A stretch of 64,000 bases of DNA, taken from the NCBI RefSeq assembly GCF_000717915.1, contig NZ_JOCX01000025.1, forward strand, positions 50,702-114,701. The letters are read 5' to 3'. The DNA is from Streptomyces sp. NRRL S-244. GTDB lineage: Bacteria; Actinomycetota; Actinomycetes; Streptomycetales; Streptomycetaceae. The notes under the pieces were generated by a model. The model saw nothing but the letters and a program-made list of their open reading frames with translations, had not been told where the DNA came from and did not search any database. A program made the position numbers and the translations under genes. Below are positions 35,376 through 44,115 of this stretch, piece after piece (position 1 is the stretch's first letter; the number at the start of each line of letters is the position of its first letter).

Positions 35376-36044
35376 TCATCGGCCGCGGCCGCGGCCGCGG
35401 TACGCACGCCGCGTGGAGACGGCGATGTACGTCCCGAAGCAGATGACCCACACGACGCTGGGCCACGCGGCGATCCGCTCGAACAGTCCTTGGACGTAGG
35501 GGTCCGGTCTGAGCGCCGTGAGCGTGGCCGAGACGATGGACGTGACGCCGCACAGGATGCCCGCCGCGCCCCAGTACGGGCGGTGCGCCTGTCGGAGCAT
35601 GCCGCCCAGCAGCAGTACGCCCACGGCCCCGCAGAAGAAGCAGGTTCCGGCGGACAGCAGGTGTACGGCCGGACGGAGGTTGTAGGGATTGAAGCCGGTC
35701 GACACGAGTCCCACTCCGCTGACGGCCAAGACGCCGAACGCCAGGTTCCGCAGACGGTCCGGCGGGAAGACCGCTGCGTTGAGCAGCGCGCCCACGATGA
35801 GGCAGACCCCTCCGATGATCCAGGCGATGTCGGCGGCCTCGTGCCAGGGCGAGCAGAAGCGGAACCCCCCGACAAGACCGCACCGGGTATCGCCGAGCGC
35901 CGAGATGATGTGCTCCACCAGGTTCCGACTCGAAGCACGGGGCAGGACGATGGCGTTGTTCACCACGAAGATCTGGGCCAACGAAGCCCAGAGGAGGCCC
36001 CCGGCCGCGAGACCCCTCGAAGCCGTGAAGGTGAGTTCGCGCAT
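35376..36044 (-). CDS. DUF998 membrane protein
   Basis: 222 residues from ATG 36044 (MRELTFTASRG); the open frame extends 45 codons further but that part is atypical. About six transmembrane helices. Family features are GLLWASLAQIFVVNNAIV, the loop RCGLVGGFRFCSPWHEAADIAWI and STGFNPYNLRPAVHLLSAGTCFF, where polar residues sit between helices as in DUF998. Function of the family is unknown. It ends in an Arg/Gly tail and converges on the DHA2 transporter. Confidence 0.8.
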   Translation of the reverse strand: MRELTFTASRGLAAGGLLWASLAQIFVVNNAIVLPRASSRNLVEHIISALGDTRCGLVGGFRFCSPWHEAADIAWIIGGVCLIVGALLNAAVFPPDRLRNLAFGVLAVSGVGLVSTGFNPYNLRPAVHLLSAGTCFFCGAVGVLLLGGMLRQAHRPYWGAAGILCGVTSIVSATLTALRPDPYVQGLFERIAAWPSVVWVICFGTYIAVSTRRAYRGRGRGR

Positions 36045-36170
36045 GCCGCCACTTGCTGTCGGGCGAGTCGTGGAAAGCCGTCGCGGCACCACGTCAGGTG
36101 TCCAGTATGTCCCGCTGCGGGCCGCCTCGGGCCGATCCCTGCGCGGCGAGTCCCGTCCCGCGTCGCCGGA

Positions 36171-36191
36171 TTCGCCCACCAGGTGGGCGAA
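36171..36191. promoter_or_regulatory. 21-bp palindrome in a 372-nt gene-free stretch
   Basis: TTCGCCCACC (36171-36180), central A, GGTGGGCGAA (36182-36191): perfect 10-bp arms. It lies 127 nt upstream of the DUF998 start and 226 nt before the next plus-strand gene. The rest of 36045-36416 shows no gene. Probably an operator for one of the divergent genes. Confidence 0.55.
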
Positions 36192-36416
36192 CGAACGCAG
36201 GACAGGCGCGTCGCGGTGGCGGGGAATAGAGTGGAGCTGTACGTCCTGCGCTCACCCCCGGGCTGTGTCGGCCGCCCGCGTACGGGCCCGGCGAGGGACC
36301 AGCCCGGAAGGGGCTCCGGCGCGCCGCCGGCGCCCAGGGGGCGACACGGATTCCGCCCGTGGGCCGCGCGCCCGGTAGACCGCCCGGGGCCGGACCACCC
36401 GTCCGGGAGGCTGACC

Positions 36417-37031
36417 ATGACCCGCCACTTCCGACGGCGCGCGCTCGCCCCGCTCGCACTGCTGTCCGCACCCGCGCTGGTGTTGCTGGCGGTCGTTCCC
36501 GCCGCCGCCCAGCGGCCGGCGCCGGCCGCAGCGGCCTTGCCCTCGATCTGCCACGGTCTGACACAGGGCCAGGACCCGTACCACCGGGGGTGCCGGGAGG
36601 GCTACCTCCAGGGCTCCAGCGTCGGCAACCGTGACGGCAAGCCGCCCATCTGCCGCAAGACCCTTCCGCCGCTGGTCCCGCCCAACCCCACCCCCTTCGT
36701 AACGGGGAAGGCCGAGGGCTACACCTACGGCTACAACCAGGCGTACGCCAAGTCCGCGGCCGCCAACAAGGCCGCGTGCGACGCGCTGAACAAGCCGACG
36801 GCACCCAAGCCGCCGCAGCAGACCCAGCAGAGCATGGCGGCCGCCGGCCAGGCCGCGGGCGAGACCTGGGGGCGCGATGAGGGCAAGGCATGCGTCACCG
36901 CACGCACCCACGCCCGCCTGATCCCGCCGAAACAGCCCGACGCGCTGATCCTCGCCTACCAGAACGGCTACGCGGTCGGCTACGACACCGCGTACGACGA
37001 AGCGTTCCGCCAGAACTGCCTCAACAAGTAG
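36417..37031 (+). CDS. secreted protein of unknown function, Tyr/Gly-rich repeats
   Basis: 204 residues from ATG 36417, GGGAGG upstream. Signal peptide TRHFRRRALAPLALLSAPAL, cleavage near AAA-QR. The mature part has three similar motifs: GCREGYLQGSSVGNRDG, GKAEGYTYGYNQAYAKS and YQNGYAVGYDTAYDEAF. These GY-x-x-GY-x-x-A-Y repeats form short amphipathic helices also seen in other actinobacterial exported proteins. It contains several Cys. No enzymatic motif. Confidence 0.75.
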   Translation: MTRHFRRRALAPLALLSAPALVLLAVVPAAAQRPAPAAAALPSICHGLTQGQDPYHRGCREGYLQGSSVGNRDGKPPICRKTLPPLVPPNPTPFVTGKAEGYTYGYNQAYAKSAAANKAACDALNKPTAPKPPQQTQQSMAAAGQAAGETWGRDEGKACVTARTHARLIPPKQPDALILAYQNGYAVGYDTAYDEAFRQNCLNK

Positions 37032-37041
37032 CGCCCCAGGC

Positions 37042-37692
37042 TCAGTAGGTGACGGTGATCCGCCGCGTCCGCCCGTCCACCCGGATGCGGCCGCCGACCG
37101 GGACGACGAGTTGCGGGTCGGTGTGGCCGAGGTCGACGTCGAACACCGCCATGGCGTCGGGGGCGTACTGCCGGAGAGCTCGCAGCACGGCCGGCAGTAC
37201 GGCGCGGTCGGCCATCAGCAGCCAGGAGATGATCTCCAGGTTGCCGCCCCAGCCGATCCCTTCCACGACGCGGTCGCCGTTGTGCCAGATCCAGCCGTCG
37301 GCGGGTTCCATCTCGGGTTCGGACTCGAACGTACGAGGGTCCTCCCAAGGCCGGTTGACGTCGCCGAAGGCGCCGGCCGGGGTGAGTTCGTACGTTCCGG
37401 AGGTGAACAGGGCCGCCCTGAGGGAATCCGCGGTCAGCGGATGCAGCGCGCCGGGCCGCCCGAGCTCGACCATCACCGAAGCCCCCGTGGTATCGACGAT
37501 GCCCGCGGGGATGTCCGCAGCCCGTGCCCCGGGCGGCGCGCCATCGTGCGGAGTGGAGGGGCGCCGGTGCAGTGTCGTTCCTGCGGTGAACTCGGCCACC
37601 CGCTCGGGTGAGTTCTGGGGCCGGTGCCTGTCCGGGGTGGCGGAGGGCGTTACACCTTTGGTCTGGCTGTCACTGCCGTTTTGTGCGTACAC
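37042..37692 (-). pseudogene. degraded LD-carboxypeptidase (S66/MccF-like) remnant
   Basis: The open frame (216 codons) encodes pieces of the C-terminal half of an S66 peptidase: GRPGALHPLTADSLRAALF, WIWHNGDRVVEGIGWGGNLEIISWLLMADR and, directly after, LRALRQYAPDAMAVFDVDLGHTDPQLVVPVGG near the natural C-terminus. The N-terminal domain with the nucleophile Ser is absent, and the segment normally between MADR and the C-terminal block (catalytic Glu and nearby, roughly 60-80 residues) is deleted in frame. The first 65 codons resemble nothing. Intact relatives have about 330-350 residues. I read it as a decayed gene. Confidence 0.65.
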
Positions 37693-37721
37693 CTTGCCTG
37701 CTGATGGAGAGAAGGCCTTCC

Positions 37722-38075
37722 GTGAACCACCGCCTGCGATACCTCACCGCCACCCTGGCCGCCGGCGCCGCCCTGGCACTCGCCGCGGCCGCACCCGCCG
37801 ACGCGCGCCCCAGCGGTGTCGACAGCCATTGCGGCAAGTACATCTGCGTGATGACCGCGCACCACAACCGGTTCGTGCAGGACATCACGGTGCAGACCCG
37901 GGACGGTCTGCCCGGCACCTTGCGCTCCTACTGGGGCAACTTCCACAGCTCGAGGGTGAACGCTGCCTCACACCGGTGGGCGGTGGGCTACGAGCAGCAG
38001 GGGGCCAAGCTCGTGTGCGGCGGCCTGGAGCGTGACGGCCGGTCCATCGAGGACGGCATCTGCGTCACCATCTGA
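37722..38075 (+). CDS. small secreted protein, 117 aa
   Basis: GTG 37722 has GAAGG upstream; ATG 37704 would put that site inside the gene. Signal peptide MNHRLRYLTATLAAGAALALAA with cleavage near ADA-RP. The mature part of about 85 residues has three Cys (DSHCGKYICVM, KLVCGGL, DGICVTI gives a fourth) and no known motif. It overlaps nothing real; the opposite-strand gene remnant starts just upstream. Function unknown. Stop is 6 nt from the convergent response-regulator stop. Confidence 0.7.
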   Translation: MNHRLRYLTATLAAGAALALAAAAPADARPSGVDSHCGKYICVMTAHHNRFVQDITVQTRDGLPGTLRSYWGNFHSSRVNAASHRWAVGYEQQGAKLVCGGLERDGRSIEDGICVTI

Positions 38076-38081
38076 CCCGGC

Positions 38082-38786
38082 TCAGCCCGCGCCGGGCCGG
38101 TCTGCGCCGGCGGGGCCCGGTGCGCTTCCGTGCCCCGCCGCCACCAGGCCCGATTCGTACGCCGCGATGACCGCCTGGGCCCGGTCGCGGACGCCCAGCT
38201 TCGTGAAGATGCCGGTGATGTGGTTCTTGACCGTGGAGACGCTGATCTCCAGGTCCCCGGCGATCTCCGCGTTGTCGAACCCGGTCGCCAGCAGCTGCCA
38301 GATCTCCAGCTCGCGCGGCGTGAGCCCGGCCGGGGCCGAAGCCGCCGGGCGCGGCCGGGCCGGGGAGGCCCGTACGTAGGTGGAGATCAGCCGGGTGAGC
38401 AGTCGGGGCGCGACGGCGGCCTCGCCGGTGTGGACGGTGTGGACCGCGGCGATGAGCTCCTCCGGGGAGACGTCCTTGGGGAGGAAGCCGTACGCACCGG
38501 CGCGCAGTGCGGCGACCACGTACTCGTCCATGTCGAAGGTACTGAGGGCCAGAACGCGGGATTCCGGCAGCGTCCGCGCCAGCTCCTCGGTGGCCCGTAC
38601 GCCGTCGAGGACCGGCATCCGGATGTCCATGACGACCACGTCGGGCCGCAGCTCGCGGGCCAGGGCGACGGCCCGGGCGCCGTCCTCGGCCTCGCCCACC
38701 ACCTCGAACGCCGGGTCGGGCGCCAGGATCAGCGCCAGGCCCCGCCGTACCAGCGGCTGGTCGTCGGCTATGAGCACACGGATCAT
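38082..38786 (-). CDS. NarL-family response regulator
   Basis: 234 residues from ATG 38786, which overlaps the kinase stop (ATGA). Receiver domain 1-120: DDQPLV acidic pair, phosphoacceptor Asp in VVVMDIRMPVLDG, LALSTFD and FLPKD (conserved Lys). LuxR HTH at about 150-215: LTPRELEIWQLLATGFDNAEIAGDLEISVSTVKNHITGIFTKLGVRDRAQAV. Partner of the upstream kinase. The MMPL exporter gene, divergent from the kinase, is a likely target. Confidence 0.95.
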   Translation of the reverse strand: MIRVLIADDQPLVRRGLALILAPDPAFEVVGEAEDGARAVALARELRPDVVVMDIRMPVLDGVRATEELARTLPESRVLALSTFDMDEYVVAALRAGAYGFLPKDVSPEELIAAVHTVHTGEAAVAPRLLTRLISTYVRASPARPRPAASAPAGLTPRELEIWQLLATGFDNAEIAGDLEISVSTVKNHITGIFTKLGVRDRAQAVIAAYESGLVAAGHGSAPGPAGADRPGAG

Positions 38787-40096
38787 CCGCGTCGGTCCTC
38801 TCGCTGGCCCCCCGGGTCGCCCGCCGGGAGCCTGGCCGCCACCCTGAATCCGCCGCCGTCGCACGAGCCGGCCTCCAGGGTGCCGCCTTGCAGCGCGACG
38901 CGTTCCCGCATTCCGATCAGACCGTACCCGCTGCCGGCGCCGGGCCGCGAAGCCCCCGGCCGCGAGGCCGCGGGCCGCGAATCCCCCGCCCGGGCGCCGT
39001 CCGCGCCGTCGTCCCGTACCTCGACCTCGACGCCGTCCGGACCGTAGGTCAGCCGTACGTGGGCCCGCGCGCCGACGGCGTGCTTACGGGCGTTGGTCAG
39101 TGCCTCCTGGACGATCCGGAACACCGTCAGACCGACGGTCGGCGGCAGCGGGCGGGCCGTCCCCCGTACGGTGAACTCGGTGGGCGTACCCGCCAGCCGG
39201 GACTCGGTGATGATCCGACCGAGGTCCCCGGTCCCGGGCTGCGGCGCCGGCGGGACCTGCTCCGGTTCCTCCCCGGCCCGCAGGACGTCGAGGAGCTGCC
39301 GCATCTCCCGCAGCGCCATCCGCCCGGAGTCCTCCAGCGTGACCAGCGCCTCGCGGGCCGCGCCCGGGTCGTGCGCCAGGTTGGCCCGGGCGCCGCCGGC
39401 CATCAGCTGCATGGTGGTGATGTGGTGCGCGACGATGTCGTGCAACTCGCGCGCGATCCGGCGGCGTTCCTCGGCCACCGCCCGGTCGGCCAGCAGGGTG
39501 CGCTTGGCCTCGGCCTCCTGCTGCCAGCGCCGCACCACCAGTCCGGTGCCGACGACGAGCACCACCGCGACCGTGTTGCCGAGCAGGCCCGTCAGGACGG
39601 ACGGGTCACCGTAGCCCCCGCTGATCACCGTGACCGGTACGGTCGCCGCGGCGGCCGTCACCGTGACCGCCGTGCCGCGCAGGCGGGTCACGGTGTACAG
39701 CGCGACCATGTAGGCGGCGGAGAAGTGCGGGCCCTGCGGCGTGGTCAGGTTCAGCGCCACGCCGAGGGCGAGGACGGCGCAGAGCACGGTCACCGGCCGG
39801 GTCCGGCGGGCCAGCAGACAGGGCGCGGCCAGGACCACGAGGACGAGAGCCTGCACGGTGAGGGGCCGGCCGTCGTCCGCGGCGCCGAGCGCATAGCCGA
39901 TCAGGTCGTTCACGGCCGCCCCGATGGCCACGAGGGCGTCATTGCGGGTCCAGTCGAAGACCGGCCCGCGCGCCTTGCCCCGGCCGGTCTCGCCGAAGCC
40001 GCCCTCGACCCCTGCCCTGTCCCTGTCCCTGTCCCTGGCCCTGTCCCTGCCCCCGTCCGTCTTCTCGGCCGCCCGGTCCTGACTGCGTATCGGCAT
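38783..40096 (-). CDS. NarL-type sensor histidine kinase
   Basis: 437 residues from ATG 40096, with GGAGGGGGACC upstream. Residues 1-40 are hydrophilic with an Arg/Asp repeat. About five to six membrane helices follow (about 45-185). The HisKA_3 box is EERRRIARELHDIVAHHITTMQ (phosphorylated His in ELHD). The ATPase domain has RIVQEALTNARKHA (N box) and SGYGLIGMRERV (G box). It lacks a clear outer sensor domain, so it probably senses within or near the membrane. It overlaps the response-regulator gene by 4 nt. Confidence 0.93.
   Translation of the reverse strand: MPIRSQDRAAEKTDGGRDRARDRDRDRAGVEGGFGETGRGKARGPVFDWTRNDALVAIGAAVNDLIGYALGAADDGRPLTVQALVLVVLAAPCLLARRTRPVTVLCAVLALGVALNLTTPQGPHFSAAYMVALYTVTRLRGTAVTVTAAAATVPVTVISGGYGDPSVLTGLLGNTVAVVLVVGTGLVVRRWQQEAEAKRTLLADRAVAEERRRIARELHDIVAHHITTMQLMAGGARANLAHDPGAAREALVTLEDSGRMALREMRQLLDVLRAGEEPEQVPPAPQPGTGDLGRIITESRLAGTPTEFTVRGTARPLPPTVGLTVFRIVQEALTNARKHAVGARAHVRLTYGPDGVEVEVRDDGADGARAGDSRPAASRPGASRPGAGSGYGLIGMRERVALQGGTLEAGSCDGGGFRVAARLPAGDPGGQREDRRG
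40015..40050. repeat. hexanucleotide microsatellite within the kinase gene
   Basis: Six tandem CCCTGT-type units (two with one change) encode the RDRDRDRA run near the kinase N-terminus. Unit changes would add or remove two residues without a frameshift. Confidence 0.75.
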
Positions 40097-40364
40097 ACCC
40101 GCCGGTCCCCCTCCGTCACCGGCCCGCCGGATCCGGACCGGAGCGCCGCAGTTCGCGTACCGGATCCATTCTCGCAGCGGTGCGAGAGGCAGGCCTGGGC
40201 CCGCAGGCGGAGGACGGACCAGGACTGAGGTCCTGGTCCGGGGAGCGCGCCGGACCCGGGTCCCGAGTGCGGGTTCCTCCCAGGTCACGACGTGTCCCGG
40301 CGCGGGCGCTGATGAGCTGGACAACGTCCGGGAACCCCCGGTCGATCAAGTTACGGAGGCCCCC

Positions 40365-42626
40365 GTGATCCGCGCCCTGACCGGCTTCGCCACCCGAAGT
40401 CCCTGGAAGGTCATCGCTCTCTGGGCGGTGCTGGGCATCGCCATGACCATCCTCGGCCAGGCGTTCCTCTTCCGCGCCACCCAGCCCAGTGCGGGCGAGT
40501 TCCTGCCCGCCACCTACGATTCGGCGGCCGCGCTGAAAGTCGCCGAAGAGCACTTCGGCGCCGAGCCCGACGCCAATCCGCTCACCATGCTGGTGGCCCG
40601 GGCGGACGGGGCGAAGCTGTCCGAGTCCGACGAGCGGCTGATCGACGCCGAGGCCTCGAAACTCGCCCGGCGCGAAGTGGCGATGCCCAGGACCGAGGAA
40701 ACGCCGCCCTTCACGCAGGACCATTCACAGGTCCCCCAGGTCAGCCCGGCGATGACGGCGCCCGACCGTACCTTCCGGCTGCTGTCGGTCGAACTGACCG
40801 GCAATCCCTTGGATCCCGGGATGCAGGACCTGTACCGGGCCTTCCGGGACCACGCCCGGGCCGAGTTCGCCGAGGCCGGTCTGCGGACCGGGTTCACGGC
40901 CGGGCTCGCGGACAGCGTGGACACCGCCGATGCCGAGAAGACCCGTTCGGCTGTCGTCGGCGCCGCCATGCTCGCGGTGATCGTGCTGCTCCACGTGCTG
41001 GTGTTCCGCAGCGTCCTCGCGGCGCTGCTGCCGCTGCTCGTGGTGTCGGTCATCGGCGGCGCGGCCGCCGGTGTGGTGGTCGCGGCGTCTCTGCTCACGG
41101 GCGTCCAACTCGACGCCTCCACCCCGCAGTTGATCAGCGTGGTACTGATCGGAATCGGCATCGACTACTTCCTCTTCCTGCTGTTCCGCTTCCGTGAGCA
41201 GCTGCGCAGCCGGCCCGAGCAGACCGGGCGCGCCGCGGCGGCCGAGGTCGCCGGCCGGGTGGGTACGGCGGTCACCTCCGCGGCGCTGACGATCGTCGCC
41301 GCGTTCTCCACCCTCGGGGTCGCGTCCTTCGGCCAGTTCCGGGTGCTCGGCCCGGCGATCGCCGTGTCCGTACTGGTGATGCTGCTGGGCAGCCTCACCC
41401 TGATGCCGGCCCTGCTGGCCGTCACCGGGCGGAAGATGTTCTGGCCCTCGCGCGACCTGCGCCGCGAGCCCCCGGAGGGGATGGCCGGGCGGATGGGCCG
41501 CCGGGTGGCGAGGCGACCGGTGACCATGGTGCTCGCCTCTCTGGCACTGCTCGGCGCGCTGGCGGCGGGCCTGGCGGGGATGCACACCGACTACGGGCAG
41601 GGCGGCTCGGGGGACACGGGCACGGCGGCGGCGCGCACGGCGGCCGAGATCTCGCGCGCCCTGCCCGCCGGGGTGTCCGACCCGACCACCGTGTTCGTCA
41701 CCGCCTCCGACGGGGGCAGGCTCGACACCGGAGTGCTGGGCGGACTATCCAAGGCGCTCGCCGCGGTCGACGGCGTCGGCCAGGTCGCCCCGGCCGCACC
41801 CAGCGAGGACGGCAGGGCGGCGCGGATCGACCTGTTCCTGACCGCCGATCCGCACGGGCAGCAGGCCCGCGACCTGGTGTCCGGACCGGTCCGGGACGCG
41901 GTGGCCGCGCACCGGCCCGAGGGTACGGAAGCGCACGTGGGCGGCACGGCCGCGATCTTCGCCGACATCTCGTCCGCCGTCTCCGGCGACCTGAAGGTGG
42001 TCTTCCCGGTGGCCGCCGGCCTGATCTCGCTGATCCTGCTCCTGCTCCTGCGCAGTCTGCTCGCCCCGCTGGTCCTGATGATCTCCGTCGGCCTGGGCTT
42101 CGCGGCGACGCTCGGCGCATCGGCGCTGGTTTCCCAGCACCTCCTGGACCGGCCGGGGGTCAACTTCATGCTGCCGCTGGTGCTGTTCCTGTTCGTGGTC
42201 GCGCTGGGCACCGACTACAACATCCTGATCAGCGACCGGATACGGGAGGAGATGGAGAAGCCCGGTCCGGCCCGGGCGGCCGTGGCCCGGGCGGTACGGC
42301 ACACCGCTCCAGCGATCGCGACGGCGGGCCTGGTCCTGGCCGCCTCGTTCGGGAGCCTGGCCGTCAATCCGAATCCGGGGACCCAGGAGATCGGCTTCGC
42401 GACCGCGCTCGGGATCATGCTGTCGGCGTTCGTCCTGTCGGTCGTGCTGGTCCCGGCGCTGGCCGCGCTGCTGGGCCGGTCGATCTGGTGGCCGGTACGG
42501 CCGCGGCGCACCGACCGCACCGACCACACCGACCACACCGCCCGGCACACCGGCGGGTACGGGCGGGCCGGGCACGGGCAGAGCGGGCACGCCGACGACA
42601 GGGAGTGGTCCGTTCCGGTGGGCTGA
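40365..42626 (+). CDS. MMPL-family RND exporter
   Basis: 753 residues from GTG 40365, with ACGGAGG upstream. Layout: one helix, an outside domain (about 40-180), helices 2-6, a second outside domain and helices 8-12. Proton-relay Asp-Tyr pairs in both halves: GIGIDYFLFLLFRFRE and VALGTDYNILISDRIREE. Family relatives export lipids, lipopeptides or drugs. The tail is His/Thr-rich (TDRTDHTDHTARH). Divergent from the histidine kinase, which with its regulator probably controls it. Confidence 0.93.
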   Translation: MIRALTGFATRSPWKVIALWAVLGIAMTILGQAFLFRATQPSAGEFLPATYDSAAALKVAEEHFGAEPDANPLTMLVARADGAKLSESDERLIDAEASKLARREVAMPRTEETPPFTQDHSQVPQVSPAMTAPDRTFRLLSVELTGNPLDPGMQDLYRAFRDHARAEFAEAGLRTGFTAGLADSVDTADAEKTRSAVVGAAMLAVIVLLHVLVFRSVLAALLPLLVVSVIGGAAAGVVVAASLLTGVQLDASTPQLISVVLIGIGIDYFLFLLFRFREQLRSRPEQTGRAAAAEVAGRVGTAVTSAALTIVAAFSTLGVASFGQFRVLGPAIAVSVLVMLLGSLTLMPALLAVTGRKMFWPSRDLRREPPEGMAGRMGRRVARRPVTMVLASLALLGALAAGLAGMHTDYGQGGSGDTGTAAARTAAEISRALPAGVSDPTTVFVTASDGGRLDTGVLGGLSKALAAVDGVGQVAPAAPSEDGRAARIDLFLTADPHGQQARDLVSGPVRDAVAAHRPEGTEAHVGGTAAIFADISSAVSGDLKVVFPVAAGLISLILLLLLRSLLAPLVLMISVGLGFAATLGASALVSQHLLDRPGVNFMLPLVLFLFVVALGTDYNILISDRIREEMEKPGPARAAVARAVRHTAPAIATAGLVLAASFGSLAVNPNPGTQEIGFATALGIMLSAFVLSVVLVPALAALLGRSIWWPVRPRRTDRTDHTDHTARHTGGYGRAGHGQSGHADDREWSVPVG

Positions 42627-42654
42627 CCGGGCGACCCGAGCAGTCCGTCCGACA

Positions 42655-42684
42655 GGCCGTCGCCGCCCGATCGCGGCGGCGGCC
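42655..42684. terminator. bidirectional GC-rich hairpin between MMPL and MFS genes
   Basis: GGCCGTCGCCGC (42655-42666) pairs with GCGGCGGCGGCC (42673-42684) with one G-T pair and a 6-nt loop. It sits between two convergent stops. Confidence 0.6.
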
Positions 42685-42695
42685 GTCGTGGTCCG

Positions 42696-43982
42696 TCACG
42701 GGTGGTTCGGCGTCGGCGTGGGCGTCGGCTCCGGTTCGGGCTCCGGTTCCGGTTCCGGTTCCGGCTCGGGGCGTTGCGCTGCCGCGCGGCGGGGGAGCAG
42801 CAGCGGGGTCGCCAGCAGGAGTACGCCGGCCAGGCCGATGGCCGTGCGCGGGCCGAGCAGGCCGCCCAGTACGCCCCAGACGGCCGTCAGGAGCGCGGTC
42901 GAGGCCTTGGTCGTCACCGCCCAGGCGGACAGCGTACGGGCGACCCGGTCGGGAGCGGTGAGCTGGAGGCGGCAGGTGGCGTGGACGGGGTTGAAGACCC
43001 CGCAGCAGAAGATGAGCCCGAGTTCGACACCCATCACCAGCAGCAGCCCTCCCGTACCCGGCCCGAGGAAGGCCAGGCCGACGGGCCAGAGCGCGCGCAG
43101 TGTCCCGGCCGCGACCAGGACCCGGTGCTGCCCGAACCGGGTGACGAGCGGCCGGGCCAGCCGCGCACCGAGCAGCCCGCCGATCGAGGGCGCGGCGAAG
43201 GCGAGGCCGTACTCCCACGGCGCGAACCCGAGCCGGCCGAGCATCAGGACGGCCAGCAGCGGCTGGGTGGCCATCACCAGGCCGTTGAACAAGGCGGTGT
43301 TGAAGAACAGCTGACGCAGCACCTTGTCGGCGAGGACGTACCGCCAGCCGTCGAGCAGGTCCCCGGCCCGCATGCGCCCGCCCTCCCGGCGCTCGGGCCG
43401 CGGCTCGTGCCCGCCGATCGCGCGGATGCCCAGGGCCGAGAGCAGGTAGCTGGCCGCATCGGCCACCACCGTCACCACCGGACCGAGGAGTCCGATCGCC
43501 ACGCCGCCCAGCGGCGGTCCGATGATCGTGGTCGTCCAGGCCGTGGACTCGAACCGGGCGTGGGCGACGAGCAGGTCCTCGGCCGGCAGCAGCGCCTTCA
43601 GGTACGCGCCCGAGGCGGCGCGGAAGGCGATGTCGGCCGCCGCGACGACGACCGAGACCAGCAGGAGCTGAAGGAAGGTGAGCACGCCGAGCGCGAACGC
43701 GGCGGGGACCGTCAGCAGCGCCGCGAACCGTACGAGGTCCATCGCGATCAGCACCGGCCGCTTGCGGCGGAACTCCACCCACGGACCGAGCGGCACCGCC
43801 ATGGCGGCGCCCGCCGCAGCCCCCACGGAGGAGAGCGCGGCGACCTCGGCCGGCCCGGCGTGCAGCACCTGGATGGCGATCAGGGGGAAGGCGCCGAAGG
43901 CGAGCCAGGTGCCGAGCGCGCTGGTCCCGTACGCTCCCCAGAGCCACCCGAACCGCCGCCCCAGCCGGTGTCCGCTCCCCAC
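42696..43982 (-). CDS. MFS transporter with Pro-Glu/Pro-Thr repeat tail
   Basis: 428 residues, 12 predicted helices, of the enterobactin-exporter-like/MFS_3 type (FGWLWGAYGTSALGTWLAFGAFPLIAIQVL, RRKRPVLIAMDLVR loop, TAWTTTIIGPPLGG). The last 25 residues are a Glu-Pro run then Thr-Pro pairs, encoded by hexanucleotide repeats. Such a tail is unusual for the family and probably projects into the cytoplasm. Divergent from the LysR gene, which is its likely regulator. Confidence 0.88.
   Translation of the reverse strand: MGSGHRLGRRFGWLWGAYGTSALGTWLAFGAFPLIAIQVLHAGPAEVAALSSVGAAAGAAMAVPLGPWVEFRRKRPVLIAMDLVRFAALLTVPAAFALGVLTFLQLLLVSVVVAAADIAFRAASGAYLKALLPAEDLLVAHARFESTAWTTTIIGPPLGGVAIGLLGPVVTVVADAASYLLSALGIRAIGGHEPRPERREGGRMRAGDLLDGWRYVLADKVLRQLFFNTALFNGLVMATQPLLAVLMLGRLGFAPWEYGLAFAAPSIGGLLGARLARPLVTRFGQHRVLVAAGTLRALWPVGLAFLGPGTGGLLLVMGVELGLIFCCGVFNPVHATCRLQLTAPDRVARTLSAWAVTTKASTALLTAVWGVLGGLLGPRTAIGLAGVLLLATPLLLPRRAAAQRPEPEPEPEPEPEPEPTPTPTPNHP
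42709..42770. repeat. hexanucleotide repeats encoding the MFS tail
   Basis: GGTTCC/GGCTCC and GGCGTC/GGCGTG units in tandem give the Glu-Pro and Thr-Pro runs at the MFS C-terminus. Confidence 0.75.
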
Positions 43983-44083
43983 GCCCGCCGCCCCTCGCCA
44001 TCCACCCGCACAACCGATCCGCGTTCGGAATCATCAAAGCGAGAGTCACGACCGGGAATCAAACAACCTCCGAGCCATCGGCC

Positions 44084-44098
44084 ACAACCATCGGTTGT
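44084..44098. promoter_or_regulatory. LysR-type operator candidate
   Basis: ACAACC-ATC-GGTTGT, a perfect 15-nt inverted repeat, ends 17 nt before the LysR ATG in the space shared with the divergent MFS gene. An extra ACAACC half-site lies at about 44073-44078. LysR proteins often bind short dyads of this size at this position. Confidence 0.6.
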
Positions 44099-44115
44099 AC
44101 GCCTAGGGTGTCGGC

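Noticed and set aside
32852..35938. 1028-codon minus-strand open frame containing the TOPRIM gene
   Set aside because: Only the C-terminal 211 codons match a family; the rest is antisense to the DHA2 transporter.
38783..40324. 76-codon N-terminal extension of the histidine kinase
   Set aside because: ATG 40096 has a strong ribosome site and the extra part has no similarity.
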